Assembly: GCA_036873135.1 (NCBI GenBank)
Contig: JAPTYO010000011.1
Coordinates: 7,059,071-7,123,070, forward strand
Length of the DNA: 64,000 nt
Reading direction: 5' to 3'
From: Clarkia xantiana subsp. parviflora
Taxonomy: Eukaryota; Streptophyta; Magnoliopsida; Myrtales; Onagraceae
In this document: in pieces, positions 21,668 to 34,895 of the stretch
Numbering within the stretch: position 1 is the stretch's first letter
Layout of the letters: each line of letters starts with the position of its first letter
Program-made: the position numbers and the translations under genes
The notes under the pieces: model-generated
The model's database searches: none
What the model saw: the letters and a program-made list of their open reading frames with translations, nothing else
Told to the model about the DNA's origin: nothing

Positions 21668-23807
21668 TCTCTATATTTAAAAAATCCCTGTTAATAGGGT
21701 GGGGGGATAAAAAACTCTTTGATTCTAGGGGAATGCCGAGAATTTGTTGGGTGGAGGCGCAAGAATTCGTTGATTCAGAAAAATACCGAAGAACTGACGC
21801 AGAGTTGAGGAAAACCTCGATTTTTCATTAATAATCTCAAAAACTGAATGCAAAATTCGTCTAGCAGAGTTTAAATAGCTAAAGAGAAAACCCTAATTCT
21901 AAGATATATATAAATTAATTAATAAGTACAAACATAACTAAAAAATTGCAATAAGACCCAAAAAAACACAAAACTGCAAATTTAACCCTCTAAACGATGG
22001 AATTTGGCCTCCAAACGTTGGATTCCCGAGTAATGGATCTGTATTAGAATGTCTTTTCCGCATGAAAAAGGCTATTCGTTTGCCAAAATCCGACACTTGA
22101 AAGTTCGGGGACGAAAATCGCAGAATTAATCAATTCCAGCCGCATCAGTAAGCCTCAGAGATGAGATTTCTTAATTTTGTATGGAATTCACATCCTTATG
22201 ACATTGATCTTGCTGGCCAAATATACTCTCATTAACTGTCATAACAACATCAACGGTTTTACCATTTTGCCTTCAACAATGTGAATTGCACTATCCTTTT
22301 ATCATGCATATATTCAATGGCCTGGGTTTGTGAAATAAGTGCAATAATGTTACCATTGTCTCAAATTTATATCCTATAGGGCATGGCTTGCCCTGGATGT
22401 ATATTTCATTTGTCATATATTTTACAACAGATTTCTCATTTTAATCCTTTAATTATTTCCACTTGAATATTTTAGTAGGTTAATACAAGAAGAAGAAGGA
22501 GGAGAAGAAAGAAGAAGAAGAGAGTACTATTCAGAAGTATTGTTACCTTCTTTCTTATTGAATCATCGAGATACCAATGGTATTTCTTATGCAGAAATCG
22601 ATAATCACATTTCAGACTTCAACGACATAATGGAAGGTTTTGAGTTAAATTTTTTTATCGTGCTATTCTTTTAATAATATGCTATTCTAGTTCATTATCT
22701 TTAAAGTTTCGGTTGATTTTTCATTTTACTGTGTCATAGGGAGAGCTCTCTTTTTGAAGTTACACAAAGTGTACCAAGAATTGGAGAAACTTCTCCCCGA
22801 AGAAATCTCGGAAACATCGGTGTTAACGTAATGAGGACAAATCACTAATTAAATTTCAACAACATGACATTGCTGATGAAATAAATGAAAATTATTTAGG
22901 AGTGAGTTGCCACGAGGAAAATCCAACTGACAATTCTAGAAATGATCAAAGGAATACACACTGTAATTCAACTATTCGTGCACTATAGTTGTATGAAACA
23001 GATGAGAATGACCGAGTTGGCACTGGACTTTAGAAAACTTTTGATTTGTTTAAGTTAGAAGTATGAGAATTTGCTTGGATTCGCTTTTGTTGAGCTAGGT
23101 CTCTGTTTAGGGAGAATCCTTCATAGTGCATTAAGTAGTCTCTTTATACAAAGTTATCAATTATGTTTTAGTTATATCTTCTTAGTATTTATTTCTTGAA
23201 ATAATAACAGTGTTCTTATCGTTAGGTTCTTATCCTTTAATATGTATTTGAATATTAGCTACATTTGCGGTTTATATACATGAGATGAAAGTCAGTATTT
23301 ACAAGTATATTCATAGGAAACCATAGTTGATGTATAAAGCGAAATAAATGCAAAAATATCACCTTCATATTATTAATTCAAAATATAATTAATTATTACA
23401 TATTGCCAATCCTATTTCTGGGTACATATACTGCCCATTTTCCTCAATTCCTCTTGAAATGCCCTACTGATGAATTATGTGCCCACTGTCGATATCATCA
23501 ACTATTTACTATTGGAAACCTAAATGTATTTTTATTCTACTTGTTTACTAATCTTCATAAATATTTAGATAATATAAAATTAGCATTCAACAAATATATA
23601 ATAAAGTTATTACAGATGGTTGTGCAAAAGCACAATATGCATCTTAAATGAAAATCAAGTTCACGTTGTTATTATTCCTATTTGCCATTTGCCATGTTAA
23701 TATTAATTAATTAATGTTCTCTGTTAATACTAGATCATAAAATATATTGGTGTGTATAGATTTATTAATGGTGGTTGCACGTGCAACCCACGTGTAGAGA
23801 TCACTAG
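21668..23807 (+). mobile_element. Helitron-like segment in unit 3
   Basis: 2,140 bp with the same ends as unit 2 (CTAG at 23804-23807, preceded by the 16-bp palindrome). It is uninterrupted. Confidence 0.4.
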
Positions 23808-24836
23808 TATTTATAAAAATTGAAGTGTATAAGAAGTTGTATTTCTACAATATGCACTTTATGCAAACATTATTTTTATTAATGTCATTTATATGTGTTC
23901 ATATACTTTTATTTCGTCCTTATTATAAAGAATACAGGTGTTCCGCAAAATTAATAAAGTAAGAAAATGCATAATGTGTTACAATATATACAAAGTATAT
24001 CTCATACAGATTATGAAATTAACACATTCCAGGTAAACTTGAAGTTTAGTGCCAGCATCAGCATGATTGATTTTACATTCTGGTAAAATAGAAGCTTACT
24101 GATGCATAAAGGTAAGTCAGAAGTTTACCTTATAATACGATATTCTGCAATGAGTTCTCTCTTTTATTTCACAACATTGTTGAATTAAAAAATTAGAATA
24201 TATATATATATAAATTAAAAAAAAATGTTAAGTAGATATTAGGAATATAAAATAGATGGCTCAATTACTCGAACATATGGTCAAGTTTGTTAAGCTGGGG
24301 TTATTCGTAGTATTTTTTACATTCTAATTAATTATTAACTTTTTATATTAATGATAAACAAAATTACATCTGTAAATTTTTCAGTTTTTATTTTAACGTT
24401 TTATTTTTTGAAGAAAAAAGTGTGATTTTTAATATATTATTTGTAATATTTATTTTCCATGAGGCGTTGAGATGGCTTGTTTAATTGTTGTCACATAAGC
24501 AAATCCAGCTACATCAGAGAAGGAGGATGAGCTAGACAATGATGAAAATTAAGGTCAAATTGGACCGTATCGAAGGATACTACTTTTAATTAACGACTTC
24601 ATGAGAGATTTCTATGTCTATAAGTTTGAGGTTTGCTGTTGGGATAAATTCTTGTAAACACAAAATATAATAAAAATAATAAAACATAAGGAATATTATT
24701 TCAACGAATGGAAGCTTTGTGTAACAAATTATTTAAAAAAAAATAACAAATTATATTTGCTTGCGAGGTCCGACATTTCAGTCTTGGACATGCTACGCGT
24801 GATCTGTAGCTTTAACTACATGCAAGAACCATCTAT

Positions 24837-25388
24837 CTAGAAGGGTTTCTCCCCTAACGTGTTTCCACGAGGATAGTAATTGCAAAGAACAAAGGATGTT
24901 CCTTTTTCAGTAAGACACGGAGCCGTGTAACATCCGACAGACGTCGTTTTAGACCATATTACTTTGGTATATTGAAAGCAGTTGAGGCTAACTCTTATTG
25001 TATAGTTTGTCCCGTGCGTACACTTTTTTTGTTCATCCACCCAGGTTTGCACAATTGTAGATGTATTTTCCGGCGCAACGGCCTTACCATAATTCTGACC
25101 ATAAGTATCCTCAATATTGCAATCAAGCAGCGATTTGCATTGTTTCGCCACCTCGGTGGCACAACTCTGTGCATAGCTTGCCAAGGTGTCGTTCCAAACA
25201 AGTGGGGCCACTCCAACCATTTTTCGGGCTGCATTTTGACTATCCAAGTATGTTTGGGGTAGGACTTGGGATGATGAGGATGCTCCTGAGGAGTCTGGTG
25301 TAACATTAATAGGCGAGGCCGAGCTCATTACTAATAACGATTTCACTAAGAAAATAATGAATGCATGGAGGAGGTCACCGCGAGCCAT
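24837..25388 (-). CDS. Secreted PR-1-like CAP-domain protein, copy 4
   Basis: Same 183-residue protein as copies 2 and 3. Promoter boxes are kept (complements of 25448-25455 and 25480-25485). Confidence 0.92.
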   Translation of the reverse strand: MARGDLLHAFIIFLVKSLLVMSSASPINVTPDSSGASSSSQVLPQTYLDSQNAARKMVGVAPLVWNDTLASYAQSCATEVAKQCKSLLDCNIEDTYGQNYGKAVAPENTSTIVQTWVDEQKKCTHGTNYTIRVSLNCFQYTKVIWSKTTSVGCYTAPCLTEKGTSFVLCNYYPRGNTLGEKPF

Positions 25389-25994
25389 TTTTATTTGAAT
25401 GTTATTTCTAAATGAATTATGTTTGATCTGAGATGCACATTAGTTGATATTTATAAGCAACACTAATAGTGAATGAAATGGTCAACTTGCTTAAATTAGT
25501 TGTGGTTATCTGTGCTTACTCAAATATTAGCAAACGAGATCAACGGTTTTAAAATGATTGTGCTAATTTAATTATTTTCAAATACGAAATTAGATGATAC
25601 TCATTGATGGTTCATGGGTCTCTGAAAACTGACCTTTGTTTATGGTCATTGCATGATAGTAATTTTTCGGCTAAAAATAGAAAGAAAGAAAACATTAATA
25701 TGAATCAGTCATTAAGTTAATCATACCATAAATAATTGATAAATTTTATTAACATTCTAAAAGTTGTATAAAATAAAAAAAGTAATGCCTCATGACAGTA
25801 AACTAATATAATTAATATTTAGCGAGAAAAAAAAAGCTAACATAATTTAATGGAAAATAAGGAAAAAAATTGTGAAAGTAATTAAAAGAAGGCAAATCAC
25901 ATTGATTTTTTTTTTTTTGGTAACGAAATTGAAAAATTATTGTTGTTGAATAATACTAAATATCTGATTTTTACAACGGATGAAATTAAATAAT

Positions 25995-26058
<64 letters not shown>

Positions 26059-26113
26059 TAAAATTCGAACGTAGTTTTTCCAATATTAATTTCCATTTTT
26101 TAATCAAATAATC

Positions 26114-28232
26114 TCTCTATATTTAAAAAATCCCTGTTAATAGGGTGGGGGGATAAAAAACTCTTTGATTCTAAGGGAATGCCGAGAATTTGTTGGGTGG
26201 AGGCGCAATAATTCGTTGATTCAGAAAAATACCGAAGAACTGACGCAGAGTTGAGGAAAACCTCGATTTTTCATTAATAATCTCAAAAACTGAATGCAAA
26301 ATTCGTCTAGCAGAGTTTAAATAGCTAAAGAGAAAACCCTAATTCTAAGATATATATATATGAAATTAATTAATAAGTACAAACATAACTAAAAAATTGC
26401 AATAAGACCCAAAAAAACACAAAACTGCAAATTTAACCCTCTAAACGATGGAATTTGGCCTCCAAACGTTGGATTCCCGGGTAATGGATCTGTATTTGAA
26501 TGTCTTTTCCGCATGAAAAACTCTATTCGTTTGCCAAAATCCGACACTTGAAAGTTCGGGGACGAAAATCGCAGAATTAATCAATTCCAGCCGCATCAGT
26601 AAGCCTCAGAGATGAGATTTCTTAATTTTGTATGGAATTCACATCCTTATGACATTGATCTTGCTGGCCAAATATACTCTCATTAACTGTCATAACAACA
26701 TCAACGGTTTTACCATTTTGCCTTCAACAATGTGAATTGCACTATCCTTTTATCATGCATATATTCAATGGCCTGGGTTTGTGAAATAAGTGCAATAATG
26801 TTACCATTTGTCTCAAATTTATATCCTATAGGGCATGGCTTGCCCTGGATGTATATTTCATTTGTCATATATTTTACAACAGATTTCTCATTTTAATCCT
26901 TTAATTATTTCCGCTTGAATATTTTAGTAGGTTAATACAAGAAGAAGAAGGAGGAGAAGAAGAAGAAGAAGAAGAGAGTACTATTCAGAAGTATTGTTAC
27001 CTTCTTTCTTATTGAATTATCGAGATACCAATGGTATTTCTTATGCAGAAATCGATAATCACATTTCAGACTTCAACGACATAATGGAAGGTTTTGAGTT
27101 AAATTTTTTTATCGTGCTATTCTTTTAATAATATGCTATTCTAGTTCATTATCTTTAAAGTTTTGTTTGATTTTTCATTTTACTGTGTCATAGGGAGAGC
27201 TCTCTTTTTGAAGTTACACAAAGTGTGAAATCTCGGAAATATCGGTGTTAACGTAATGAGGACAAATCACTAATTAAATATCAACAACATGACATTGCTG
27301 ATGAAATAAATGAAAATTATTTAGGAGTGAGTTGCCACGAGGAAAATCCAACTGAAAATTCTAGAAATGATCAAAGGAATACACACTGTATTTCAACTAT
27401 TCGTGCACTATAGTTGTATGAAACAGATGAGAATGACCGAGTTGGCACTGGACTTTAGAAAACTTTTGATTTGTTTAAGTTAGAAGTATGAGAATTTTCT
27501 TGGATTCGCTTTTGTTGAGCTAGGTCTCTGTTTAGGGAGAATCCTTCATAGTGCATTAAGTAGTCTCTTTATACAAAGTTATCAATTATGTTTTAGTTAT
27601 ATCTTCTTAGTATTTGTTTCTTGAAATAATAACAGTGTTCTTATCGTTAGGTTCTGATCCTTTAATATGTATTTGAATATTAGCTACATTTGCGGTTTAT
27701 ATACATGATATGAAAGTCAGTATTTACCAGTATATTCATAGGAAACCATAGTTGATGTATAAAGCGAAATAAATGCAAAAATATCACCTTCATATTATTA
27801 ATTCAAAATATAATTAATTATTCCATATCGCCAATCCTATTTCTGGGTACATATATTGCCCATTTTGCTCAATTCCTCTTGAAATGCCCTACTGATGAAT
27901 TATGTGCCCACTGTCGATATCATCAACTATTTACTATTGGAAACCTAAATGTATTTTTATTCTACTTATTTACTAATCTTCATAAATATTTAGATAATAT
28001 ACAATTAGCATTCAACAAATATATAATAATGTTATTACAGATGGTTGTGCAAAAGCACAATATGCACCTTAAATGAAAATCAAGTTCACGTTGTTATTAT
28101 TCCTATTTGCCATTTGCCATGTTAATATTAATTAATTAATGTTCTCTGTTAATACTAGATCATAAAATATATTGGTGTGTATAGATTTATTAATGGTGGT
28201 TGCACGTGCAACCCACGTGTAGAGATCACTAG
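26114..28232 (+). mobile_element. Helitron-like segment in unit 4
   Basis: 2,119 bp. It keeps the palindrome and CTAG (28229-28232). The ~23-bp loss at about 27,228 removes part of the CCAAGAATTGG...CCCCGAAG stretch present in the sister copies. Confidence 0.38.
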
Positions 28233-29263
28233 TATTTATAAAAATTGAAGTGTATAAGAAGTTGTATTTCTACAATATGCACTTTATGCAAACATTATTT
28301 TTATTAATGTCATTTATATGTGTTCATATACTTTTATTTCGTCCTTATTATAAAGAATATGGGTGGTCCACAAAATTAATAAAGTAATAAAATGCATAAT
28401 GTGTTACAATATATACAAAGTATATCTCATACAGATTATGAAATTAACACATTCCAGGTAAACTTGAAGTTTAGTGCCAGCATCAGCATGATTGATTTTA
28501 CATTCTGGTAAAATAGAAGCTTACTGATGCATAAAGGTAAGTCAGAAGTTTACCTTATAATACGATATTCTGCAATGAGTTCTCTCTTTTATTTCACAAC
28601 ATTGTTGAATTAAAAAATTAGAATATATATATATATATATATAAATTAAAAAAATATTAAGTAGATATTAGGAATATAAAATAGATGGCTCAATTACTCG
28701 AACATATGGTCAAGTTTGTTAAGCTGGGGTTATTCGTAGTATTTTTTACATTCTAATTAATTATTAACTTTTTATATTAATGATAAACAAATTACATCTG
28801 TAAATTTTTCAGTTTTTATTTTAACGTTTTATTTTTCGAAGAAAAAAGTGTGATTTTTAATATATTATTTGTAATATTTATTTTCCATGAGGCGTTGACA
28901 TGGCTTGTTTAATTGTTGTCACATAAGCAAATCCAGCTACATCAGAGAAGGAGGATGAGCTAGACAATGATGAAAATTAAGGTCAAATTGGACCGTATCG
29001 AAGGATACTACTTTTAATTAACGACTTCATGAGAGATTTCTATGTCTATAAGTTTGAGGTTTGCTGTTGGGATAAATTCTTGTAAACACAAAATATAATA
29101 AAAATAATAAAACATAAGGAATATTATTTCAATGAATGGAAGCTTTGTGTAACAAATTATTTAAAAAAAATAACAAATTATATTTGCTTGCGAGGTCCGA
29201 CATTTCAGTCTTGGACATGCTACGCGTGATCTGTAGCTTTAACTACATGCAAGAACCATCTAT

Positions 29264-29815
29264 CTAGAAGGGTTTCTCCCCTAACGTGTTTCCACGAGGA
29301 TAGTAATTGCAAAGAACAAAGGATGTTCCTTTTTCAGTAAGACACGGAGCCGTGTAACATCCGACAGACGTCGTTTTAGACCATATTACTTTGGTATATT
29401 GAAAGCAGTTGAGGCTAACTCTTATTGTATAGTTTGTCCCGTGCGTACACTTTTTTTGTTCATCCACCCAGGTTTGCACAATTGTAGATGTATTTTCCGG
29501 CGCAACGGCCTTACCATAATTCTGACCATAAGTATCCTCAATATTGCAATCAAGCAGCGATTTGCATTGTTTCGCCACCTCGGTGGCACAACTCTGTGCA
29601 TAGCTTGCCAAGGTGTCGTTCCAAACAAGTGGGGCCACTCCAACCATTTTTCGGGCTGCATTTTGACTATCCAAGTATGTTTGGGGTAGGACTTGGGATG
29701 ATGAGGATGCTCCTGAGGAGTCTGGTGTAACATTAATAGGCGAGGCCGAGCTCATTACTAATAACGATTTCACTAAGAAAATAATGAATGCATGGAGGAG
29801 GTCACCGCGAGCCAT
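29264..29815 (-). CDS. Secreted PR-1-like CAP-domain protein, copy 5
   Basis: Protein identical to copies 2-4. It lies 2.6 kb upstream of the retrotransposon nest; promoter boxes (complements of 29875-29882 and 29907-29912) are undisturbed. Confidence 0.92.
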   Translation of the reverse strand: MARGDLLHAFIIFLVKSLLVMSSASPINVTPDSSGASSSSQVLPQTYLDSQNAARKMVGVAPLVWNDTLASYAQSCATEVAKQCKSLLDCNIEDTYGQNYGKAVAPENTSTIVQTWVDEQKKCTHGTNYTIRVSLNCFQYTKVIWSKTTSVGCYTAPCLTEKGTSFVLCNYYPRGNTLGEKPF

Positions 29816-30418
29816 TTTTATTTGAATGTTATTTCTAAATGAATTATGTTTGATCTGGGATGCACATTAGTTGATATTTATAAGCAACACTAATAGTGAA
29901 TGAAATGGTCAACTTGCTTAAATTAGTTGTGGTTATCTGTGCTTACTCAAATATTAGCAAACGAGATCAACGGTTTTAAAATGATTGTGCTAATTTAATT
30001 ATTTTCAAATACGAAATTAGATGATACTCATTGATGGTTCATGGGTCTCTGAAAACTGACCTTTGGTTTATGGTCATTGCATGATAGTAATTTTTTGGCT
30101 AAAAATAGAAAGAAAGAAAACATTAATATGAATCAGTCATTAAGTTAATCATACCATAAATAACTGATAAATTTTATTAACATTCTAAAAGTCGTATAAA
30201 AGAAAAAAAGTATTGCCTCATGACAGTAAACTAATATAATTAATATTTAGCGAAAAAAAAGCTAACATAATTTAATGGAAAATAAGGAAAAAAATTGTGA
30301 AAGTAATTAAAAGAAGGCAAATCACATTGATTTTTTTTTTTGGTAACGACATTGAAAAATTATTGTTGTTGAATAATACTAAATATCTGATTTTTACGAC
30401 GGATGAAATTAAATAATT

Positions 30419-30469
<51 letters not shown>

Positions 30470-32441
30470 TAAAATACGAACGTAGTTTTTCCAATATTAA
30501 TTTCCATTTTTTAATCAAATAATCTCTCTATATTTAAAAAATCCCTGTTAATAAGGTGGGGGGGATAAAAAACTCTTTGATTCTAGGGGTATGCCGAGAA
30601 TTTGTTGGGTGGAGGCGCAAGAATTCGTTGATTCAGAAAAATACCGAAGAACTGACGCATAGTTGAGGAAAACCTCGATTTTTCATTAATAATCTCAAAA
30701 ACTGAATGCAAAATTCGTCTAGCAGAGTTTAAATAGCTAAAGAGAAAACCCTAATTCTAAGATATATATATGAAATTAATTAATAAGTACAAACATAACT
30801 AAAAAATTGCAATAAGACCCAAAAAAAACACAAAACTGCAAATTTAACCCTCTAAACGATGGAATTTGGCCTCCAAACGTTGGATTCCCGGGTATTGGAT
30901 CTGTATTAGAATGTCTTTTCCGCATGAAAAACTCTATTCGTTTGCCAAAATCCGACACTTGAAAGTTCGGGGACGAAAATCGCAGAATTAATCAATTCTA
31001 GCCGCATCAGTAAGCCTCAGAGATGAGATTTCTTAATTTTGTATGGAATTCACATCCTTATGACATTGATCTTGCTGGCCAAATATACTCTCATTAACTG
31101 TCATAACAACATCAACGGTTTTACCATTTTGCCTTCAACAATGTGAATTGCACTATCCTTTTATCATGCATATATTCAATGGCCTGGGTTTGTGAAATAA
31201 GTGCAATAATGTTACCATTTGTCTCAAATTTATATCCTATAGGGCATGGCTTGCCCTGGATGTATATTTCATTTGTCATATATTTTACAACAGATTTCTC
31301 ATTTTTATCCTTTAATTATTTCCACTTGAATATTTTAGTAGGTTAATACAAGAAGAAGAAGGAGGAGAAGAAGAAGAAGAAGAAGAGAGTACTATTCAGA
31401 AGTATTGTTACCTTCTTTCTTATTGAATTATCGAGATACCAATGGTATTTCTTATGCAGAAATCGATAATCACATTTCAGACTTCAACGACATAATGGAA
31501 GGTTTTGAGTTAAATTTTTTTATCGTGCTATTCTTTTAATAATATGCTATTCTAGTTCATTATCTTTAAAGTTTCGGTTGATTTTTCATTTTACTGTGTC
31601 ATAGGGAGAGCTCTCTTTTTGAAGTTACACAAAGTGTGCCAAGAATTGGAGAAACTTCTCCCCGAAGAAATCTCGGAAACATCGGTGTTAACGTAATGAG
31701 GACAAATCACTAATTAAATTTCAACAACATGACATTGCTGATGAAATAAATGAAAATTATTTAGGAGTGAGTTGCCACGAGGAAAATCCAACTGAAAATT
31801 CTAGAAATGATCAAAGGAATACACACTGTAATTCAACTACTCGTGCACTATAGTTGTATGAAACAGATGAGAATGACCGAGTTGGCACTGGACTTTAGAA
31901 AACTTTTGATTTGTTTAAGTTAGAAGTATGAGAATTTTCTTGGATTCGCTTTTGTTGAGCTAGGTCTCTGTTTAGGGAGAATCCTTCATAGTGCATTAAG
32001 TAGTCTCTTCATACAAAGTTATCAATTATGTTTTAGTTATATCTTCTTAGTATTTATTTCTTGAAATAATAACAGTGTTCTTATCGTTAGGTTCTTATCC
32101 TTTAATATGTATTTGAATATTAGCTACATTTGCGGTTTATATACATGAGATGAAAGTCAGTATTTACAAGTATATTCATAGGAAACCATAGTTGATGTAT
32201 AAAGCGAAATAAATGCAAAAATATCACCTTCATATTATTAATTCCAAATATAATTGCTTATTACATATTGCCAATCCTATTTCTGGGTACATATACGGCC
32301 CGTTTTGCTCAATTCCTCTTGAAATGCCCTACTGATGAATTATGTGCCCACTGTCTATATCATCAACTATTTACTATTGGAAACCTAAATGTATTTTTAT
32401 TCTACTTATTTAATAATCTTCATAAATATTTAGATAATATA

Positions 32442-33071
32442 TGATGGATAAATGTCCAATTCGGGTTCGTGTTTACATTTCGGGCCTCGTAAACGTGTCG
32501 AAAATTACATCTCGGTTTAAAAACATCTCCCACGGTATCAAAACGGTCCGGAAGCGCCTTTACGCGCGTCCGGGTTGCATAGCAATCCGGACGTCCGGAT
32601 TGCTCACAATCCGGACGTCCGGATTGCTCACAATCCGGAGGCCCGGGTTGTGCAGCAATCCGGACCTCGCCGAATTGCCCAAATTCGACGAGGTCCGGAT
32701 TACCTTACGGGTATCGTGCGACTACCGTATCCACGATTACCGTTGCGTGTAGAGAAGTCAAGTTCGCACATTACCAATATGGATGACGGTTACCGCATGA
32801 TCTTGATCCGTCATCAAACCGCTCTAAAACCGGGTCCGGTCCCAAGAAAGCCTATAAATAGGAGGTCTTGGCCACCCATTTTCGCACATTCTCTCATTTG
32901 CCCAACTTTGGTATTTTGAGCTCTGACTTCTCTCTAGAAATTCTCTCTCTCTAGAAATTACCTTTTTGCCATTATAGTGACTTAAGCATCGGAGAGGGCT
33001 CCGCTAGCACCACCCCCCCTCTCCGTGCTAGCATTGGTCCTTAGTGCAGGATCCGACGTTTGGGACACAAC
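32442..33071 (+). repeat. X 5' LTR, upstream part
   Basis: 630 bp from TGATGGATAAATG to GGGACACAAC. The palindromic U3 minisatellite is at 32,574-32,665, TATA at 32853-32860, and the leader hairpins at 32,987-33,058. It stops at the ACAAC target site of N; the missing end matches 50970-51188 in reverse. Confidence 0.9.
32987..33058 (+). other. Structured LTR leader, X version
   Basis: P2 is GCTAGCAC (33003-33010) with GTGCTAGC (33025-33032). P3 is TCCT (33038-33041) with AGGA (33048-33051). P1 is CATCGGA (32987-32993) with TCCGACG (33052-33058; one mismatch). The C-rich P2 loop (CCCTCTCC) is complementary to GGAGAGGG just upstream, so a pseudoknot is possible. Confidence 0.6.
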
Positions 33072-33866
33072 TGTTGCGTCCGGATTGAACAGAGTCGTAA
33101 GGATGCGTCTGTGGTTGTGCGGGCTGTAACCCTTCCGTTGGCGGTTGGGCCACTGACGAGTGTTCAGGCTTGCTCCCGGGTGAGGATTGTGTCTCGGATT
33201 GGCTGTGGTACGGATGTGACTCAGTGCGGATGTGACTCAGGGCGGATGTGACTCAGGGCGGATGTGACTCAGGGCGGATGTGTCTCAGGGCGGATGTGAC
33301 TCGGGGCGTCGGAACCTGCACTAAGGACCAATGCTAGCACGGAGAGGGGGGGGGGTGGTGCTAGCGGAGCCCTCTCCGATGCTTAAGTCACTATAGTGGC
33401 AAAAAGGTAATTTCTAGAGAGAGAGAATTTCTAGAGAGAAGTCAGAGCTCAAAATACCAAAGTTGGGCAAATAAGAGAATGTGTGAAAATGGGTGACCAA
33501 GACCTCCTATTTATAGGCTTTCTTGGGACCGGACCCGGTTTTAAAGCGGTTTGATGACGGTTCAAGAACGTGCGGTAACCGTCATCCTTGTTGGTAGTAC
33601 GTGAACTTGACTTCTCTACGCGTAACGGTAATCGCGGGTACGGTAATAGCGTGATACCCGTAAGGCAATCCGGACCTCGTCGAATTTGGGCAATTCGGCG
33701 AGGTCTGAATTGTCACGCAACCCGGAGGTCCGGTCCGGACGCGCGTAAACGCGCCTCCGGACCGTTTTGATACCGTGGGAGATGTTTTTAAACCGAGATG
33801 TAATTTTTGACGTGTCGACGAGGCCCGAAATGTAAACACGAACCCGAATTGGACACTTATCCATCA
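33072..33866 (-). repeat. N 3' LTR (LTR A)
   Basis: 795 bp, reverse orientation (TGTTGCGTCC...TATCCATCA). It shares N-specific bases with 51194-51956 (GATAAGTG, CGTCGACACGTC, CGCCCTGAGTCACATC repeats). It is therefore the partner of that plus-strand LTR, although the two now face opposite ways. Confidence 0.9.
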
Positions 33867-33953
33867 CTTGCCCCCGAGTCAAGTAACGGTTTAGAACCTT
33901 TCTTGACTCTATTTTAAGTTAGGATATTTGTCCAATTTGAGTTTGACGCTAAC
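33867..33953 (-). other. N 3' internal end with polypurine tract
   Basis: On the minus strand this is the last stretch before N's 3' LTR, including CTCGGGGGCAAG. It is cut at 33,953 by the insertion of element II (target site CTAAC, 33949-33953) and resumes at 41,928. Confidence 0.85.
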
Positions 33954-34813
33954 TGTTGCGTCCGGGGTGAGCGAGGTCGTGAGGACGCGTCGGTTAGTGT
34001 AATTGTGCGGGCCGTAACCCTTCTGTCAGGCGGAGGTTGGGCCACTGACGAGTGTTCGGACTTATTCCCGCGTGAGGTCTGAGTCTCGGAAAGTTTGTGA
34101 CCCGGCAAGGTTGTGACCCGGCAAGGTTCTGACCCGGCAAGGTTGTGACCCGGCAAGGTTGTGACCCGGCAAGTCTGTGTCTCAAGCGTCGGATCCTGCA
34201 CAAAGGACCAATGCTAGCACGGAGAGGGGGGGTGGTGCTAGCGGAGCCCTCTCCGATGCCTAAGTCACTATAGTGGCAAAAAGGTAATTTCTAGAGAGAG
34301 AGAATTCTAGAGAGAAGTCAGAGCTCAAAATACCAAAGTTGGGCAAAATGAGAGATTGTGTGAAAATGGGTGGCCAAGACCTCCTATTTATAGGCTTTCT
34401 TGGGACCGGACCCGGTTTTAAAGCGGTTTGATGACGGTTCAAGAACGTGCGGTAACCGTCATCCTTGTTGGTAGTACGTGAACTTGACTTCTCTACGCGT
34501 AACGGTAATCGCGGGTACGGTAATAGCGCGATACCCGTAAGGCATTCCAGGCCTCGTCGAATTTGGGCAATTCGGCGAGGTCCGAATTGTCACGCAACCC
34601 GGACCTCCGGATTGTGAGCAATCCGGAGGTCCGGATTGCCACAACCCGGACGTCCGGGTTGCTGCAACCCGGAGGTCCGGTCCGGACGCGCGTAAACGCG
34701 CCTCCGGACCGTTTTGATACCGTGGGAGATGTTTTTAAACCGAGATGTAATTTTTGACGTGTCGACGAGGCCCGAAACGTAAACACGAACCCGAATTGGA
34801 CACTTATCCATCA
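33954..34813 (-). repeat. II 3' LTR (LTR B)
   Basis: 860 bp. It is longer than LTR C through two repeat arrays: five copies of a ~16-bp CCCGGCAAGGTTGTGA unit (34,092-34,172; three in LTR C), and extra CCGGACGTCCGG-type palindromes at 34,600-34,680. Confidence 0.92.
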
Positions 34814-34895
34814 CTTGCCCCCGAGTCAAGTAACGGTTTAGAACCTTTCTTGACTCTATTTTAAGTTAGGATATTTGTCCAATTTGAGTTTGACG

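Larger units (their letters stand above)
19449..23848. repeat. Tandem array unit 3
   Basis: 4,400 bp. It differs from unit 2 by scattered substitutions and TA-run lengths. Spacers at 19,449-20,436 and 21,090-21,667 hold no supported gene. Confidence 0.95.
23849..28273. repeat. Tandem array unit 4
   Basis: 4,425 bp. Its length difference comes mostly from a long TA run at 25,999-26,053 and is partly offset by a ~23-bp deletion near 27,228. No other gene is seen in its spacers. Confidence 0.95.
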
